Shown one piece after another: positions 50,153 through 59,018 of a stretch of 64,000 nucleotides of DNA. Positions within the stretch are counted from its first letter, which is position 1. Each line of letters opens with the position of its first letter. The notes beneath the pieces were generated by a model. It did not search any database and was not told the DNA's origin. It was given only the letters and a program-made list of their open reading frames with translations. The DNA comes from CAVXNB01 sp963763085 (GTDB lineage: Bacteria > Actinomycetota > Acidimicrobiia > Acidimicrobiales > Bog-793). Location: NCBI GenBank assembly GCA_963763085.1, contig CAVXNB010000008.1, forward strand, positions 434,001 through 498,000, in the 5' to 3' direction. The position numbers and the translations under genes were made by a program.

Positions 50153-51223
50153 GTGCAGCTGCCGGTAATGCCGCCCGTGTCGCCGATGCTGGCCAAGCTC
50201 TCGCGCCAGATGCCCGAGGGTGACGACCTGGTCTACGAGCCGAAGTGGGACGGCTTTCGCTGCATCGTCTTCCGCGACGGGACCGAGGTGGAGCTCGGCA
50301 GCAGAAACGAGAAGCCCCTCACCCGCTACTTCCCCGAGCTCGTCGAGTCGCTGCTCGTCAATCTGCCGGAGCGCTGCGTGATCGACGGCGAGATCGTGAT
50401 CGTCGGCGCCGAGGGCCTCGAGTTCGACGCTCTGCTGCAGCGGATCCACCCGGCCGCGTCTCGGGTCCAGCTCCTCGCCTCCGAGACGCCGTCGTCGTTC
50501 GTCGCCTTCGACCTGCTCGCTCTCGGTGACGACGACCTACGCGGCGAGCCCTTCGGAGCAAGGCGCGAAGCGCTCGAACGCGCGCTCGCCGGCGCCAAGC
50601 CTCCCGTCTACCTGACGCCCGCCACATCCGACCCCGCCATCGCCCGGGACTGGTTCGGGCGCTTCGAGGGAGCCGGTCTCGACGGCGTCGTCGCCAAGCC
50701 CGTCGGGCTCACCTATCGCGAGGGCCAGCGGGTCATGTTGAAGGTGAAGCACGAGCGGACGGCGGACTGCGTCGTCGCCGGGTTCCGCCAGCACAAGGAC
50801 GGGGGAGGGGTCGGCTCGCTCCTCCTCGGGCTGTACGACGAGGGTGGGGCGTTGAACCATGTGGGGGTGGCGTCCGGTTTTGCGGTGGCTTTGCGCAAGA
50901 GCCTCGTTGACGACCTCGCTCCTTACCGCACTGACGACTTCGACGGACACCCGTGGCAGGGATGGGTGGGCGAGACCGACGACAGCACGCGCAAGCCTGG
51001 CACGCCGAGCCGTTGGAACGCCAAGAAGGACCTCTCCTGGCTGCCTGTGCGTCCCGAGCTCGTGTGCGAGGTCGGTTACGACCATCTGCAGGGCGACCGT
51101 TTCCGCCACGCGACGTCGTTTCGCCGCTGGCGGCCGGACCGCCAGCCCGCCTCCTGCACCTACGCGCAGCTCGAGGCGGCGGTACCGGAGGAGCTCGCCC
51201 GGGTCTTCGGCGCCGGCGCCTAG
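50153..51223 (+). CDS. ATP-dependent DNA ligase (LigC/LigD-ligase type)
   Basis: The 356-residue protein has all covalent nucleotidyltransferase motifs. EPKWDGFRCIVFRDG carries the adenylated lysine K31 (motif I), followed by VELGSRNEKPLTRYFPEL, VIDGEIVIVG (III), FVAFDLLAL (IIIa), GLDGVVAKPVGLTYREGQR (IV) and VMLKVKHERTADCVVAGFR (V). The C-terminal OB fold ends with HATSFRRWRPDR. It should seal ends in NHEJ-type repair together with the polymerase and PHP genes upstream. The start is GTG 50153, 43 bp after the PHP gene. Its stop overlaps that of the convergent exonuclease gene. Confidence 0.94.
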   Translation: MQLPVMPPVSPMLAKLSRQMPEGDDLVYEPKWDGFRCIVFRDGTEVELGSRNEKPLTRYFPELVESLLVNLPERCVIDGEIVIVGAEGLEFDALLQRIHPAASRVQLLASETPSSFVAFDLLALGDDDLRGEPFGARREALERALAGAKPPVYLTPATSDPAIARDWFGRFEGAGLDGVVAKPVGLTYREGQRVMLKVKHERTADCVVAGFRQHKDGGGVGSLLLGLYDEGGALNHVGVASGFAVALRKSLVDDLAPYRTDDFDGHPWQGWVGETDDSTRKPGTPSRWNAKKDLSWLPVRPELVCEVGYDHLQGDRFRHATSFRRWRPDRQPASCTYAQLEAAVPEELARVFGAGA

Positions 51224-52107
51224 CCCGAGGCGGCGAGCGCCGCCATCCGGTCTGCGAGCGATGCGTCCCGAAGGCGGCGGCAGATAGCCGCGAAGCCCGG
51301 GCCCGGGCCGCGCCATCGGAGCTCGTCCACGCCGCCGAGCAGCGCACGGTCGACCCGGAGCGTGGCGAGGACGCGGAACAGCTCCGCCAGCTCGCGCTCG
51401 GCGGCCAATCTGGCGGCGAGCTTCGGGGCGCTCCGGACGACCCGGCGGACGTCCGGGTCCCAGTCCGCGACAGCGTCCGGAATGGCGTCGATATGGCCGT
51501 AGTGGGCGAGCACCGCCGACGCCGACTGGCGCCCCCAGCCGGCGAGCCCCGGGAAGCCGTCGGCGCTGTCGCCCACGAGAGCCAGCCAGTCAGGGATCGA
51601 GGACGGGGCGACGCCGTAGCGCTCCCGGACGCCGAGGTCGTCGGTGACGACCCCCGTGCGGCGGTCGAGCTGGACGACCCGTTCGCCAACGACGCACTGG
51701 GCCAGATCCTTGTCCGGAGTGCAGATGAGGACCTGCTCGACCCGCGCGTCGTCCGCGGCCACGGCTGCCGCCGACGCGAGGGCGTCGTCTGCCTCGAGCT
51801 CGACCATGGGCCACACCCGCACCCCCAGCGACTCGAGCGCCTCCTCGAGCAGGGGAAACTGGGACTTGAGCTCGGGTGCCACGCCGGCGCCCGTCTTGTA
51901 CCCGGCCCATAGGTCGTTGCGGAACGACTCGATGACGTGGTCGGTGGCGACCCCGATATGGGTGACGCCCTGGGAGAGCAGCGACGCCACGGACCAGAGC
52001 ACGCCGCGGGTGGCACCCATCTCGGTCCCGTCGTCGGCGGCAGAGGCTGGGCGGCCGAAGAACTGGCGGAACAGCTCGTAGGTACCGTCGATCAGGTAGA
52101 CCTGCAC
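51220..52107 (-). CDS. 5'-3' exonuclease (Pol I N-terminal-domain-like)
   Basis: The 295-residue protein matches the flap-endonuclease/Pol I 5'-nuclease fold: VYLIDGTYELFR, GATRGVLWSVASLL, ELEADDALASAAA and ICTPDKDLAQCV supply the acidic metal ligands. DWLALVGDSADGFPGLAGWGRQSASAVLAHYG is the helix-3-turn-helix DNA-binding segment. No polymerase part follows, so this is a stand-alone nuclease. It is convergent with the ligase gene (stops overlap by three bases). GTG 52107 starts exactly at the first beta strand. Confidence 0.92.
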   Translation of the reverse strand: MQVYLIDGTYELFRQFFGRPASAADDGTEMGATRGVLWSVASLLSQGVTHIGVATDHVIESFRNDLWAGYKTGAGVAPELKSQFPLLEEALESLGVRVWPMVELEADDALASAAAVAADDARVEQVLICTPDKDLAQCVVGERVVQLDRRTGVVTDDLGVRERYGVAPSSIPDWLALVGDSADGFPGLAGWGRQSASAVLAHYGHIDAIPDAVADWDPDVRRVVRSAPKLAARLAAERELAELFRVLATLRVDRALLGGVDELRWRGPGPGFAAICRRLRDASLADRMAALAASG

Positions 52108-52184
52108 AGCTTTCAGCCTGCCAGGTGCGAGGAGCAGGAGCACGGCGTTACGCTCGGCCCAACCGCGCAGAGAGTCGAAAATCC

Positions 52185-54110
52185 ATGCAGCATCGCCACT
52201 TCACGAGCTCCGCCAATCCGGGTCCGCCCCGCGATCGCCAGCCGGCGCCCGTCCCGCCGCCACCGCCCAGGGCGCGGTGGTGGCTGCTGATGATCGGCCT
52301 TTTGGCGACGGTGTTCCTGCTCTTCGGGTCGCGGATGTCGAGTACGACGACGCACTCGTACAACTACACCCAGTTCCTGTCCGAGGTCGACACGGGCAAG
52401 GTGAGCACGGCGTCCATCGATCCGAACGGTGGCATCACGGGCAAGCTGAAGAACGGCGACGACTACACGAGCCAGATCCCGCTCGCGCTCCAGGACACGG
52501 CGCTCGCTCCGACGCTAAAGGCGCACCACGTCGCGGTCACCGGTGTCGGCCCGACCTCCAGCCTCCTGGCGGATCTGCTCTCGCTGCTCCCGTTCCTGTT
52601 CTTCATCGGGATCTTCGTGTGGCTGAGTCGCAGTGCCCGCCGCCAGCTCGCCGGCGGGATCATGGGGTTCGGCGGCTCGAAGGCCAAGGTCTACGACGAG
52701 CAGAAGCCCGCCACGCGCTTCACCGACATCGCCGGCTACGAGAATGCAAAACGCGAAGTGAGCGAAGTCGTCGACTTCCTCAAGCATCCCGAGCGGTACG
52801 AACGCGCCGGTGCCATCGGCCCACGGGGCGTTCTCATGGTCGGGCCGCCCGGGAGCGGCAAGACGCTGATGGCGCGGGCGGTGGCGGGCGAGGCGGACGT
52901 CCCGTTTCTCGCGCTGACCGGCTCGAGCTTCGTCGAGCTGTTCGTCGGCGTCGGGGCGTCACGGGTACGCGACCTCTTCAACGACGCCCGCAAGCGGGCG
53001 CCCTCGATCATCTTCATCGACGAGATCGACGCCATCGGGCAGAAGCGAGGCGGTTCGATCGTCTCGAACGACGAACGCGAGCAGACGCTTAACCAGCTCC
53101 TGGCCGAGATGGACGGCTTCGACCCGAAGACGGGGATCGTCGTCATGGCCGCCACGAACCGCCCCGAGGTGCTCGACCCGGCCCTGCTGCGTCCGGGCCG
53201 GTTCGACCGCGAGGTCGAGATCCCGCTCCCCAACCAGGCTGAGCGTGCCGCGATCTTGAAGGTGCACGCGAACGAGAAGCATCTCGCTCCCGACGTGGAC
53301 CTCGACGCGGTGGCGCGGGCCACGCCGGGTTTCTCAGGAGCCGATCTCGCCAACCTGCTCAACGAGGGGGCGATCGTCGCCGTCCGCCACGACCGGGACG
53401 TCGTCACCGCCCAGGACATCGACGAGGCGAGAGACCGCATCATCCTCGGCGCCCGCGACGCCACGAACGTCCTCCTGCCCGAGGAGAAGCACTCGGTCGC
53501 CGTCCACGAGGCGGGTCACGCTCTCGTCGCGTTGCTTTCGCCCCATGCCGACCCGGTTGCCAAGATCACGATCCTGCCCTCCGGCCGCGCGCTCGGAGTC
53601 ACCGAGCAGCTGCCGGTCGACGAGCGGCATCTCTACCCGGAGAGCTACCTGCGCGACTCGCTCGCCATCCGTCTCGGCGGTCGCGCCTCGGAAGTGCTCG
53701 TGATCGGCGAGGCCTCGACCGGCGCCGCCAGCGACCTCGCCGGGGCCACAGAGCTCGCTGTCCGCATGGTCCGGGACTGGGGCCTTTCCCCTCGACTCGG
53801 CCCGATCGGCTACGGCGCCGACCAGCCCGCCTACCTCGGTTCGACGCCGCTTCAGTCCCGGCCGTTCTCCGAAGGCACGCAGCTCGCGATCGACGAGGAG
53901 GTCAGCCGGCTGCTCGGTGAAGCCGAGGAGCGGGCGCACAAGCTGCTCTCGGAGAACCGGAACGCCCTCGACGGGGTCATCGCCGCCCTGATCGAGAAGG
54001 AAACCATAAGCGGCCAGGACCTCATGGACGTCGTGCGCCGGTCGCAGGGGACTCTGCCGCCCGGCGGGGATGCCGCCGAGCCTGCCGCCGCCTCCGAGCC
54101 CGCCGGCTGA
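52185..54110 (+). CDS. ftsH: ATP-dependent zinc metalloprotease FtsH
   Basis: The 641-residue protein has a Pro-rich cytoplasmic start. Two membrane helices (WWLLMIGLLATVFLLFG and LLSLLPFLFFIGIFVWL) enclose a small periplasmic domain. The AAA domain has Walker A GPPGSGKT (220-227), Walker B SIIFIDEIDAIG and second-region-of-homology TNRPEVLDPALLRPGRFD. The zinc site is HEAGH (441-445). It forms hexamers that extract and degrade membrane and regulatory proteins. The N-terminal Pro stretch is unusual but not unknown. It is not adjacent to the usual tilS/hpt/folE genes in this window, so it may be an accessory copy. Confidence 0.95.
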   Translation: MQHRHFTSSANPGPPRDRQPAPVPPPPPRARWWLLMIGLLATVFLLFGSRMSSTTTHSYNYTQFLSEVDTGKVSTASIDPNGGITGKLKNGDDYTSQIPLALQDTALAPTLKAHHVAVTGVGPTSSLLADLLSLLPFLFFIGIFVWLSRSARRQLAGGIMGFGGSKAKVYDEQKPATRFTDIAGYENAKREVSEVVDFLKHPERYERAGAIGPRGVLMVGPPGSGKTLMARAVAGEADVPFLALTGSSFVELFVGVGASRVRDLFNDARKRAPSIIFIDEIDAIGQKRGGSIVSNDEREQTLNQLLAEMDGFDPKTGIVVMAATNRPEVLDPALLRPGRFDREVEIPLPNQAERAAILKVHANEKHLAPDVDLDAVARATPGFSGADLANLLNEGAIVAVRHDRDVVTAQDIDEARDRIILGARDATNVLLPEEKHSVAVHEAGHALVALLSPHADPVAKITILPSGRALGVTEQLPVDERHLYPESYLRDSLAIRLGGRASEVLVIGEASTGAASDLAGATELAVRMVRDWGLSPRLGPIGYGADQPAYLGSTPLQSRPFSEGTQLAIDEEVSRLLGEAEERAHKLLSENRNALDGVIAALIEKETISGQDLMDVVRRSQGTLPPGGDAAEPAAASEPAG

Positions 54111-54172
54111 ACCCCCGCCGGCGCCAGGCGGGCGCGGGCTCACTTTGTTGGACCTCCTGTCGTCCGCTCAGC

Positions 54173-54190
54173 GTGTCACAGCACTGACAC
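54173..54190. promoter_or_regulatory. Palindrome GTGTCACAGCACTGACAC upstream of the pilin gene
   Basis: Six-base arms GTGTCA/TGACAC flank a six-base centre. It lies 63 bp after the ftsH stop and 95 bp before the pilin ATG. It could be an operator for the pilin promoter or a weak terminator for ftsH. The AT-rich stretch around 54236-54250 downstream is unusual for this DNA and probably part of the pilin 5' region. Confidence 0.35.
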
Positions 54191-54284
54191 AAAGAGTGGT
54201 CGTTGGCTCACTCTCCGTGCTAACATGACCGAGCATTTGAAAATTATTCATTGACCCGTTTCGTTGACCTGAGGAGTGAAGGTC

Positions 54285-54876
54285 ATGCAAGCAGTTGAAA
54301 GATTCCGCAACAGGCGCGCAGCTGCGCCTGTCGACGAAGGCTTCACGCTGATCGAGCTTCTCGTCGTGCTGCTGATCATCGGCATCCTGCTGGCGATCGC
54401 TATCCCGACGTTCCTCTCGACGACGCAGAGCGCCAACAACACCGCCGCGCAGGCGAACCTCAAGGCAGCCCTCACCGGGGCCGACGTCTTCTACACCACC
54501 GCCGGCGTGCAGACCTACAACGGCATCGACTACAGCACCGGCGGATCGTCGACGATCACGTCCATCGGGACAGGGATCACCTATGTCTCGGGCGCGGCGG
54601 CGTCGTTCTCGTCGACCGGCCCCCAGGTGGTCAGCTTGTCGGTGCCGAGCTCGAGCGGCGGCAGCGCCTCTGGTCCTGACGGCCCTTTCCCATGGCTCGC
54701 TCGACTGCTGGGGCCTCATGGACATCAAGTCGACGCTCGGGACGGCAGTCAACCACGAGACGGCGCCGGGTACGTACTACTTCGTAGTCAGGAACTCGAG
54801 CACGTCGACGTGCAACGCCCAAACCGTCGCGCCGACGCTCGCCAACATCTCCACGAGCAGCTTCCCGCACAGCTGA
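54285..54876 (+). CDS. Type IV pilin-like protein, with an apparent frameshift
   Basis: The protein has a class III (prepilin) signal: a basic leader ending VDEG, then FTLIELLVVLLIIGILLAIA. Cleavage is expected between Gly and Phe, and the conserved Glu sits at position 5 of the mature protein. The first frame (to about 54660) covers the helix and the start of the globular domain. After PSSSGGSA the sensible sequence continues in the +1-shifted frame: PLVLTALSHGSLDCWGLMDIKS, then PGTYYFVVRNSSTSTCNAQTV, with two Cys for a disulfide and a stop at 54876. The total length of about 197 codons is normal for actinobacterial pilins. GAGGAG precedes ATG 54285. No assembly genes are in the window. Confidence 0.8.
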
Positions 54877-54938
54877 TCGTCCTGGTCGGCCGCGGGGCCG
54901 GCTAGGTCCGCGGGAGGCGGAGATGTGAAGATGTCGCG

Positions 54939-55865
54939 ATGAGCTTCCGTGCTCACGCGCTGCCCACGAGCGAGCTCTTCGAGCTCCAGCTCGCCCTGCC
55001 GGACGCCGCCATTGCCGAGCGAGCCGAACGGCTGGTCGGCTACCCAGAGAGGTTCGCCCGGCTCGAGACGAGCCTGCGCCTCATGGTGGACTCCGAAGGC
55101 GTCGAGGGCTGGAGCCGGCGCTTCCATCAGCGTTCCCTCCCACTCCTGCGGACGCTTCCGGACCGCTACCCGTTCGTCATCTTCCACGGCGATGTCGGGA
55201 CGGGCAAGACCGAGACCGCCGAGGCGACAGCGAACGCGCTCGCGACCACGACAGGCAAGCCGGCGACCCTCTTCAAACTGAGCACACGCGTCCGTGGCGA
55301 GGGATTCGTCGGGCAGATGACGGCGCTCATCAGCCAGGCGTTCGGCGCCGTCGCCAAGGAGACCGCCAAGGACAGGACCGTGTACCTCATCATCGACGAG
55401 GGCGACTCGCTCACCACCTCGAGGGCGACGGTCGAGATCCACCACGAGGACAAGGTCGCGGTGAACACTCTCATTCAGAAACTCGACGCGTTTCGCCGCC
55501 TAGGCGGCCGCGCACTCGTGTTCCTCTGCACGAACCGCTACGAAGCGCTCGACCCCGCCATTCTTCGGCGGAGTCTCGCCGACGAGCGGTTCGACCGGCC
55601 GAACGCGGACGAACGGCGCGCCCTATTCGAGATGGATCTCGAGGGCCTCGACCTCGACACGCACGTCGTCGACAGGCTTGTCGAGATGACGGGCGCCCCG
55701 GACGTGAGCGGCGTGGGCTACACGTTCTCCGACCTCCGCACCCGGCTGCTGCCGGCCGCGGTGGCGGCGGCGTTCCCGGACCGGGCGCTCACGGCCGCCG
55801 ATCTCATCGCGGCCGCGGAGCGCATCGCCCCGACGCCGTCGTTCGTCCTCCAGCCGACCCGCTGA
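54939..55865 (+). CDS. AAA+ ATPase of unknown role
   Basis: The 308-residue protein carries one classic AAA+ module. Walker A is GDVGTGKT (84-91) and Walker B VYLIIDEGDSL. Sensor 1 is FLCTNRYEALDPAILRR, with a probable arginine finger in RRSLADERFDRP. A C-terminal helical lid (YTFSDLRTRLLPAAVAAAF, AADLIAAAERI) completes it. The N-terminal 75 residues are helical and unassigned. No protease, nuclease or nucleotidyltransferase partner is next to it. General layout is compatible with Pch2/TRIP13-like or other substrate-remodelling ATPases, but I cannot decide from sequence. Confidence 0.85.
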   Translation: MSFRAHALPTSELFELQLALPDAAIAERAERLVGYPERFARLETSLRLMVDSEGVEGWSRRFHQRSLPLLRTLPDRYPFVIFHGDVGTGKTETAEATANALATTTGKPATLFKLSTRVRGEGFVGQMTALISQAFGAVAKETAKDRTVYLIIDEGDSLTTSRATVEIHHEDKVAVNTLIQKLDAFRRLGGRALVFLCTNRYEALDPAILRRSLADERFDRPNADERRALFEMDLEGLDLDTHVVDRLVEMTGAPDVSGVGYTFSDLRTRLLPAAVAAAFPDRALTAADLIAAAERIAPTPSFVLQPTR

Positions 55866-55891
55866 GAGGCCGGCGGGGGACGTCACCGCGT

Positions 55892-58800
55892 TCACTTCGT
55901 GAACTTGCTCGCCTTCGTAACCTTGCTCCTGCCGCCGGGCGTGGTCACCCTCACGGATACCGTGCCGGAGACTCCGGGGGCGATGGCAATTATCTCGGTG
56001 CCGGACACGACCGTGAAGCTTCTCGCCGCGCCCGAGCCGAACGACACCGAGCTGGTCCAGAGCAGGCCCGTGCCTTTGATGACGACCTTCGTGCCGCGGG
56101 TGCCCTTTTTCGGGGACAGCGACGTGATGGTCGGCACCGGCTCGGCACCGAGATACCGGGACAGCCCGATCCCGATCGGGCTTCCGAGCCCGCTCGCCAT
56201 GTCGTAGCCGACCGTCGCCGGGTAGAGGCCGCCGCCGGTCGTCGTGTAGTCGTCGTTCCCGACCCTGATGTCGTTGACGATCGGCTTGTGCTCGGCTGCG
56301 AGCTTGTACAGCGCCGGGTTCAAGAAACCGAGCCGGTGCAACTGGCCCTGCTGCACATCCAGCAGTCCGGTCACGGCCGCCCACAGCGGTGCGGCGGCGC
56401 TCGTCCCGCCCACGCCCTCCCACTTGCCCTGCTCGAAGACGATGTAGCCGTGGGTCGGATCGGCCGATGCCGAGACGTCCGGTACTTCCCGACAGTCGCC
56501 TGTCTTGAGACCGCACGGGACTCCCGAGCTGTGGCTGTTGTGGGTTCCCGGGCCGGCCTGGTACTTCGGCATCCCCCAGTCGATGGAGATCCCGCCGCCG
56601 CCGGCGCCCTCGGGGAAGAGGGCACCCGGGTTGAGGTGCTGGTCCCAGATCGACTCGGTCGGCTTAGGTCCGAGACCGGTGAGGTCGGTCCCGCCGACGC
56701 CGGTGACGAACGGCTGGGTGCCGGGATCCCAGGGATCGAGCAGGAGCGGAGAGACGATGAAGGCACCGTCGGCGAAGTCGGCGATGTCGGCAAAATCGAT
56801 GTTGGGGTCACTGGCCACGGCGACGGGCTCGCTGCCCGACGACAGCATGGAGGTGATCTTGTTCGTGGCCAGCGAGACCACGGCCACCGCGGCCGTGCCT
56901 GCTGCACCCTTGCCGGCGCAGGCGACGAGCAGTGCCGTCCCGGAAGGCGAGATCGCGAGGCCGAAGGGATCGGTCAGGGCCGGCGACAGGTTTATGGTCG
57001 CGAGCAGGTTTCCATTCGTTCCGTCCAGGACCGAGACGGTATTGGCGTCCGTGTTGGAGACGTACACGCGCTTGGTGACCGGGTTCACCGTGAGCTTGGT
57101 GGGAAACAGGCCGACCGGGGCGACGGGGCTTGTGGTGGCTGAGCACCCGGCCACCGAGGCAGCGTCACAAGTGGCGCCGGAGAACTCGGCGACGCCGTCC
57201 GCGAGCGGGATCGTGAAGTAGATCTGATTCGTGGCCGAGTCGACCGCGATCCCGGCCGGGTCCTGGCCGCTGTCGAAGCCGTTGTCCGCACCGACGATCG
57301 TCAGGCTGGTCTCGGAGATGACGGCGATCTGCCCGAAGCCCGAAGCCGACACGTAGACCGTGTGCGTCGTGGGATCGACCGCAACCCCCTTGGGGGAAGA
57401 GCCGGACAGGAGGTCGAGCAGCTTTGCGTTCGGGCAGGAGGGGTGCGCCAGCGCCGCGTTGCACTTTGCTCCGCTGATCTCGGCGAGCTCGTTGTCGCCA
57501 TTCAGCGTGACGAAGACGTTGTGGGTGACCGGGTCGACGGCGACGTCGAACGGATCGGAGCTGGCGCCGAAGCTGTAGGTGGCCACGGGCTCCAGGCTGA
57601 TCTCGTTCATCACCGACACGGTGCCGTTGCTGGAGTTCGTGAGGTAGGCGGTGTTGTCCGACGGGTCGACCGCGACGTCGCTCGTTCCGGCACCCTTCTT
57701 GATGATGGTCCCGTCAGGGGAGAAGTCGTTGGGCAGGCAGCCCTCCGAGCCCTCGTCGCCGGGGATGCTGATCATCGACTGCCCCTGCGCGGCCGCCTGC
57801 TCGAATACGGTGTTCTCCGCCGCCGCCGCCTGACCCCCGAGGAACGCTTCGCACACGCCCCAGCTCGAGGACATCACCTGGGCCTTGTCCTGGTCGGCGA
57901 TGGCCGTGTACTCGTCGATGGTCCCGGTACCGCCGTTGGCCGCCTCGTAGACGAGCAGGTGCGCCTTCGGTGCCAGGCCGAGCACGACCTCGATGTCGAG
58001 CTCGGCTTCGCCCGCGCCGGCGTTGCTGTTCGTGCCGCCCTTGACGGCGATGTTCTTGATCGGGGTCTTCGTGCGGTAGCAGGCTTGGAAGCCGGCGATG
58101 TCGCTTGCCGAGTAGGTCGTCAGTTCGAACAGCGCGATCGTCACACCGTTGCCGAGGTCTCCACGCTGGTAGAGGCCGTTGAGGGAGTACGCCTTGGCCA
58201 GCTGGTTCTCGGTCCACGAGCCCTGCTGCCTCGCCGCGGATGCCGCCGCGGCGCAGGCGACCGGGCCTCCGCTGGTGGCCTTGGCTGTCACATGGAGCGG
58301 GCTCGGGTGCGCCGGCGCCGGTACGGGGCCACCGGGCTGGGGGAGCACGAGCGTGTCGAGGCCGATGACGGCCTGGACCGCGCCGGCGACCGAGGGCGGG
58401 AGCTTGGGCGCGCCGACGTTGGCGATCGCGATCCGGCCCGTCGGCATGCGGTAGCGGTCGAGTGCCGTGTGGAGGCCCCGCTCGGCGACCGCCACGGTCG
58501 AGGTGACCGGGATGACGAGGTGGTTCGACGAGACGGCGCCTGTCCGGAAGCCCTCCGAGCGCAGCAGAGCGAGGACCTTGTCGATCGTGGCCTGCGTAGG
58601 CCCGAAGACCGAGGCGAAACGGCCGCGGGGGAGGAAGTGCCGGTATTCGGCCGTACCCGGCGTCGACACGGCCGTGGCGAAGCGGGTCAGCGCGGCCGGG
58701 TCTCGAGGGCGGAGCACGACGTCGAGCCGGAGTGCGGAAGAGGCCGGGGCGGGCCCGAGGCGCCTTGCCCCGAACGGCACGACCGCCGGGGCGCCGACAG

Positions 58801-58963
58801 ACAGATCGGCGACCGAGAGCACGATCCGCGGGGCGGCTCGCCCTGTCGAGGCGACCCCTCCCACCTGGGAAAGCCCGGCAACGAGCGTCGCCACGGCGAC
58901 GCCCGCGAGCGCGGGCCGACCCCAGCGGAATCCAGATTGACGCCTTCCTCGCAACGGCGACAT
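55892..58963 (-). CDS. Secreted S53 (sedolisin/kumamolisin-like) peptidase with inserted beta-propeller and C-terminal IPT/TIG-like domain
   Basis: The 1023-residue protein has a signal peptide (residues 1-44) and a pro-kumamolisin activation domain (about 60-205, with YRHFLPRGRFASVFGPTQAT). The S53 catalytic domain has the Glu/Asp pair E319 and D323 (GEAELDIEV), the oxyanion Asp D403 (ISIPGDEGSEGC), and the nucleophile S855 (VGGTSAAAPLWAA). GYDMASGLGSPIG marks the calcium-site region. Between about residues 412 and 745 lies a YVTN/NHL-type beta-propeller with DVAVDPSDNTAYLTNS, DPFDVAVDPVTHNVFVTL, GVAVDPTTHTVYVS and GIAVDSATNQIYFT. An IPT/TIG-like domain ends the protein (about 935-1023). The enzyme should act outside the cell, typically at acidic pH. 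Confidence 0.9.
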   Translation of the reverse strand: MSPLRGRRQSGFRWGRPALAGVAVATLVAGLSQVGGVASTGRAAPRIVLSVADLSVGAPAVVPFGARRLGPAPASSALRLDVVLRPRDPAALTRFATAVSTPGTAEYRHFLPRGRFASVFGPTQATIDKVLALLRSEGFRTGAVSSNHLVIPVTSTVAVAERGLHTALDRYRMPTGRIAIANVGAPKLPPSVAGAVQAVIGLDTLVLPQPGGPVPAPAHPSPLHVTAKATSGGPVACAAAASAARQQGSWTENQLAKAYSLNGLYQRGDLGNGVTIALFELTTYSASDIAGFQACYRTKTPIKNIAVKGGTNSNAGAGEAELDIEVVLGLAPKAHLLVYEAANGGTGTIDEYTAIADQDKAQVMSSSWGVCEAFLGGQAAAAENTVFEQAAAQGQSMISIPGDEGSEGCLPNDFSPDGTIIKKGAGTSDVAVDPSDNTAYLTNSSNGTVSVMNEISLEPVATYSFGASSDPFDVAVDPVTHNVFVTLNGDNELAEISGAKCNAALAHPSCPNAKLLDLLSGSSPKGVAVDPTTHTVYVSASGFGQIAVISETSLTIVGADNGFDSGQDPAGIAVDSATNQIYFTIPLADGVAEFSGATCDAASVAGCSATTSPVAPVGLFPTKLTVNPVTKRVYVSNTDANTVSVLDGTNGNLLATINLSPALTDPFGLAISPSGTALLVACAGKGAAGTAAVAVVSLATNKITSMLSSGSEPVAVASDPNIDFADIADFADGAFIVSPLLLDPWDPGTQPFVTGVGGTDLTGLGPKPTESIWDQHLNPGALFPEGAGGGGISIDWGMPKYQAGPGTHNSHSSGVPCGLKTGDCREVPDVSASADPTHGYIVFEQGKWEGVGGTSAAAPLWAAVTGLLDVQQGQLHRLGFLNPALYKLAAEHKPIVNDIRVGNDDYTTTGGGLYPATVGYDMASGLGSPIGIGLSRYLGAEPVPTITSLSPKKGTRGTKVVIKGTGLLWTSSVSFGSGAARSFTVVSGTEIIAIAPGVSGTVSVRVTTPGGRSKVTKASKFTK

Positions 58964-59018
58964 GAAGCCCCCCTCGTGACCCTATGAGTTCAATCGAGCT
59001 GCCACTTTCTACGACGGG

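Noticed and set aside
54939..55865. Part of a CBASS-type defence system (TRIP13-like ATPase)
   Set aside because: No CD-NTase, HORMA or effector gene is adjacent; neighbours are ftsH, a pilin and a secreted peptidase.
57362..58987. Plus-strand frame of about 541 codons
   Set aside because: Antisense to the S53 peptidase, with no recognisable motif.
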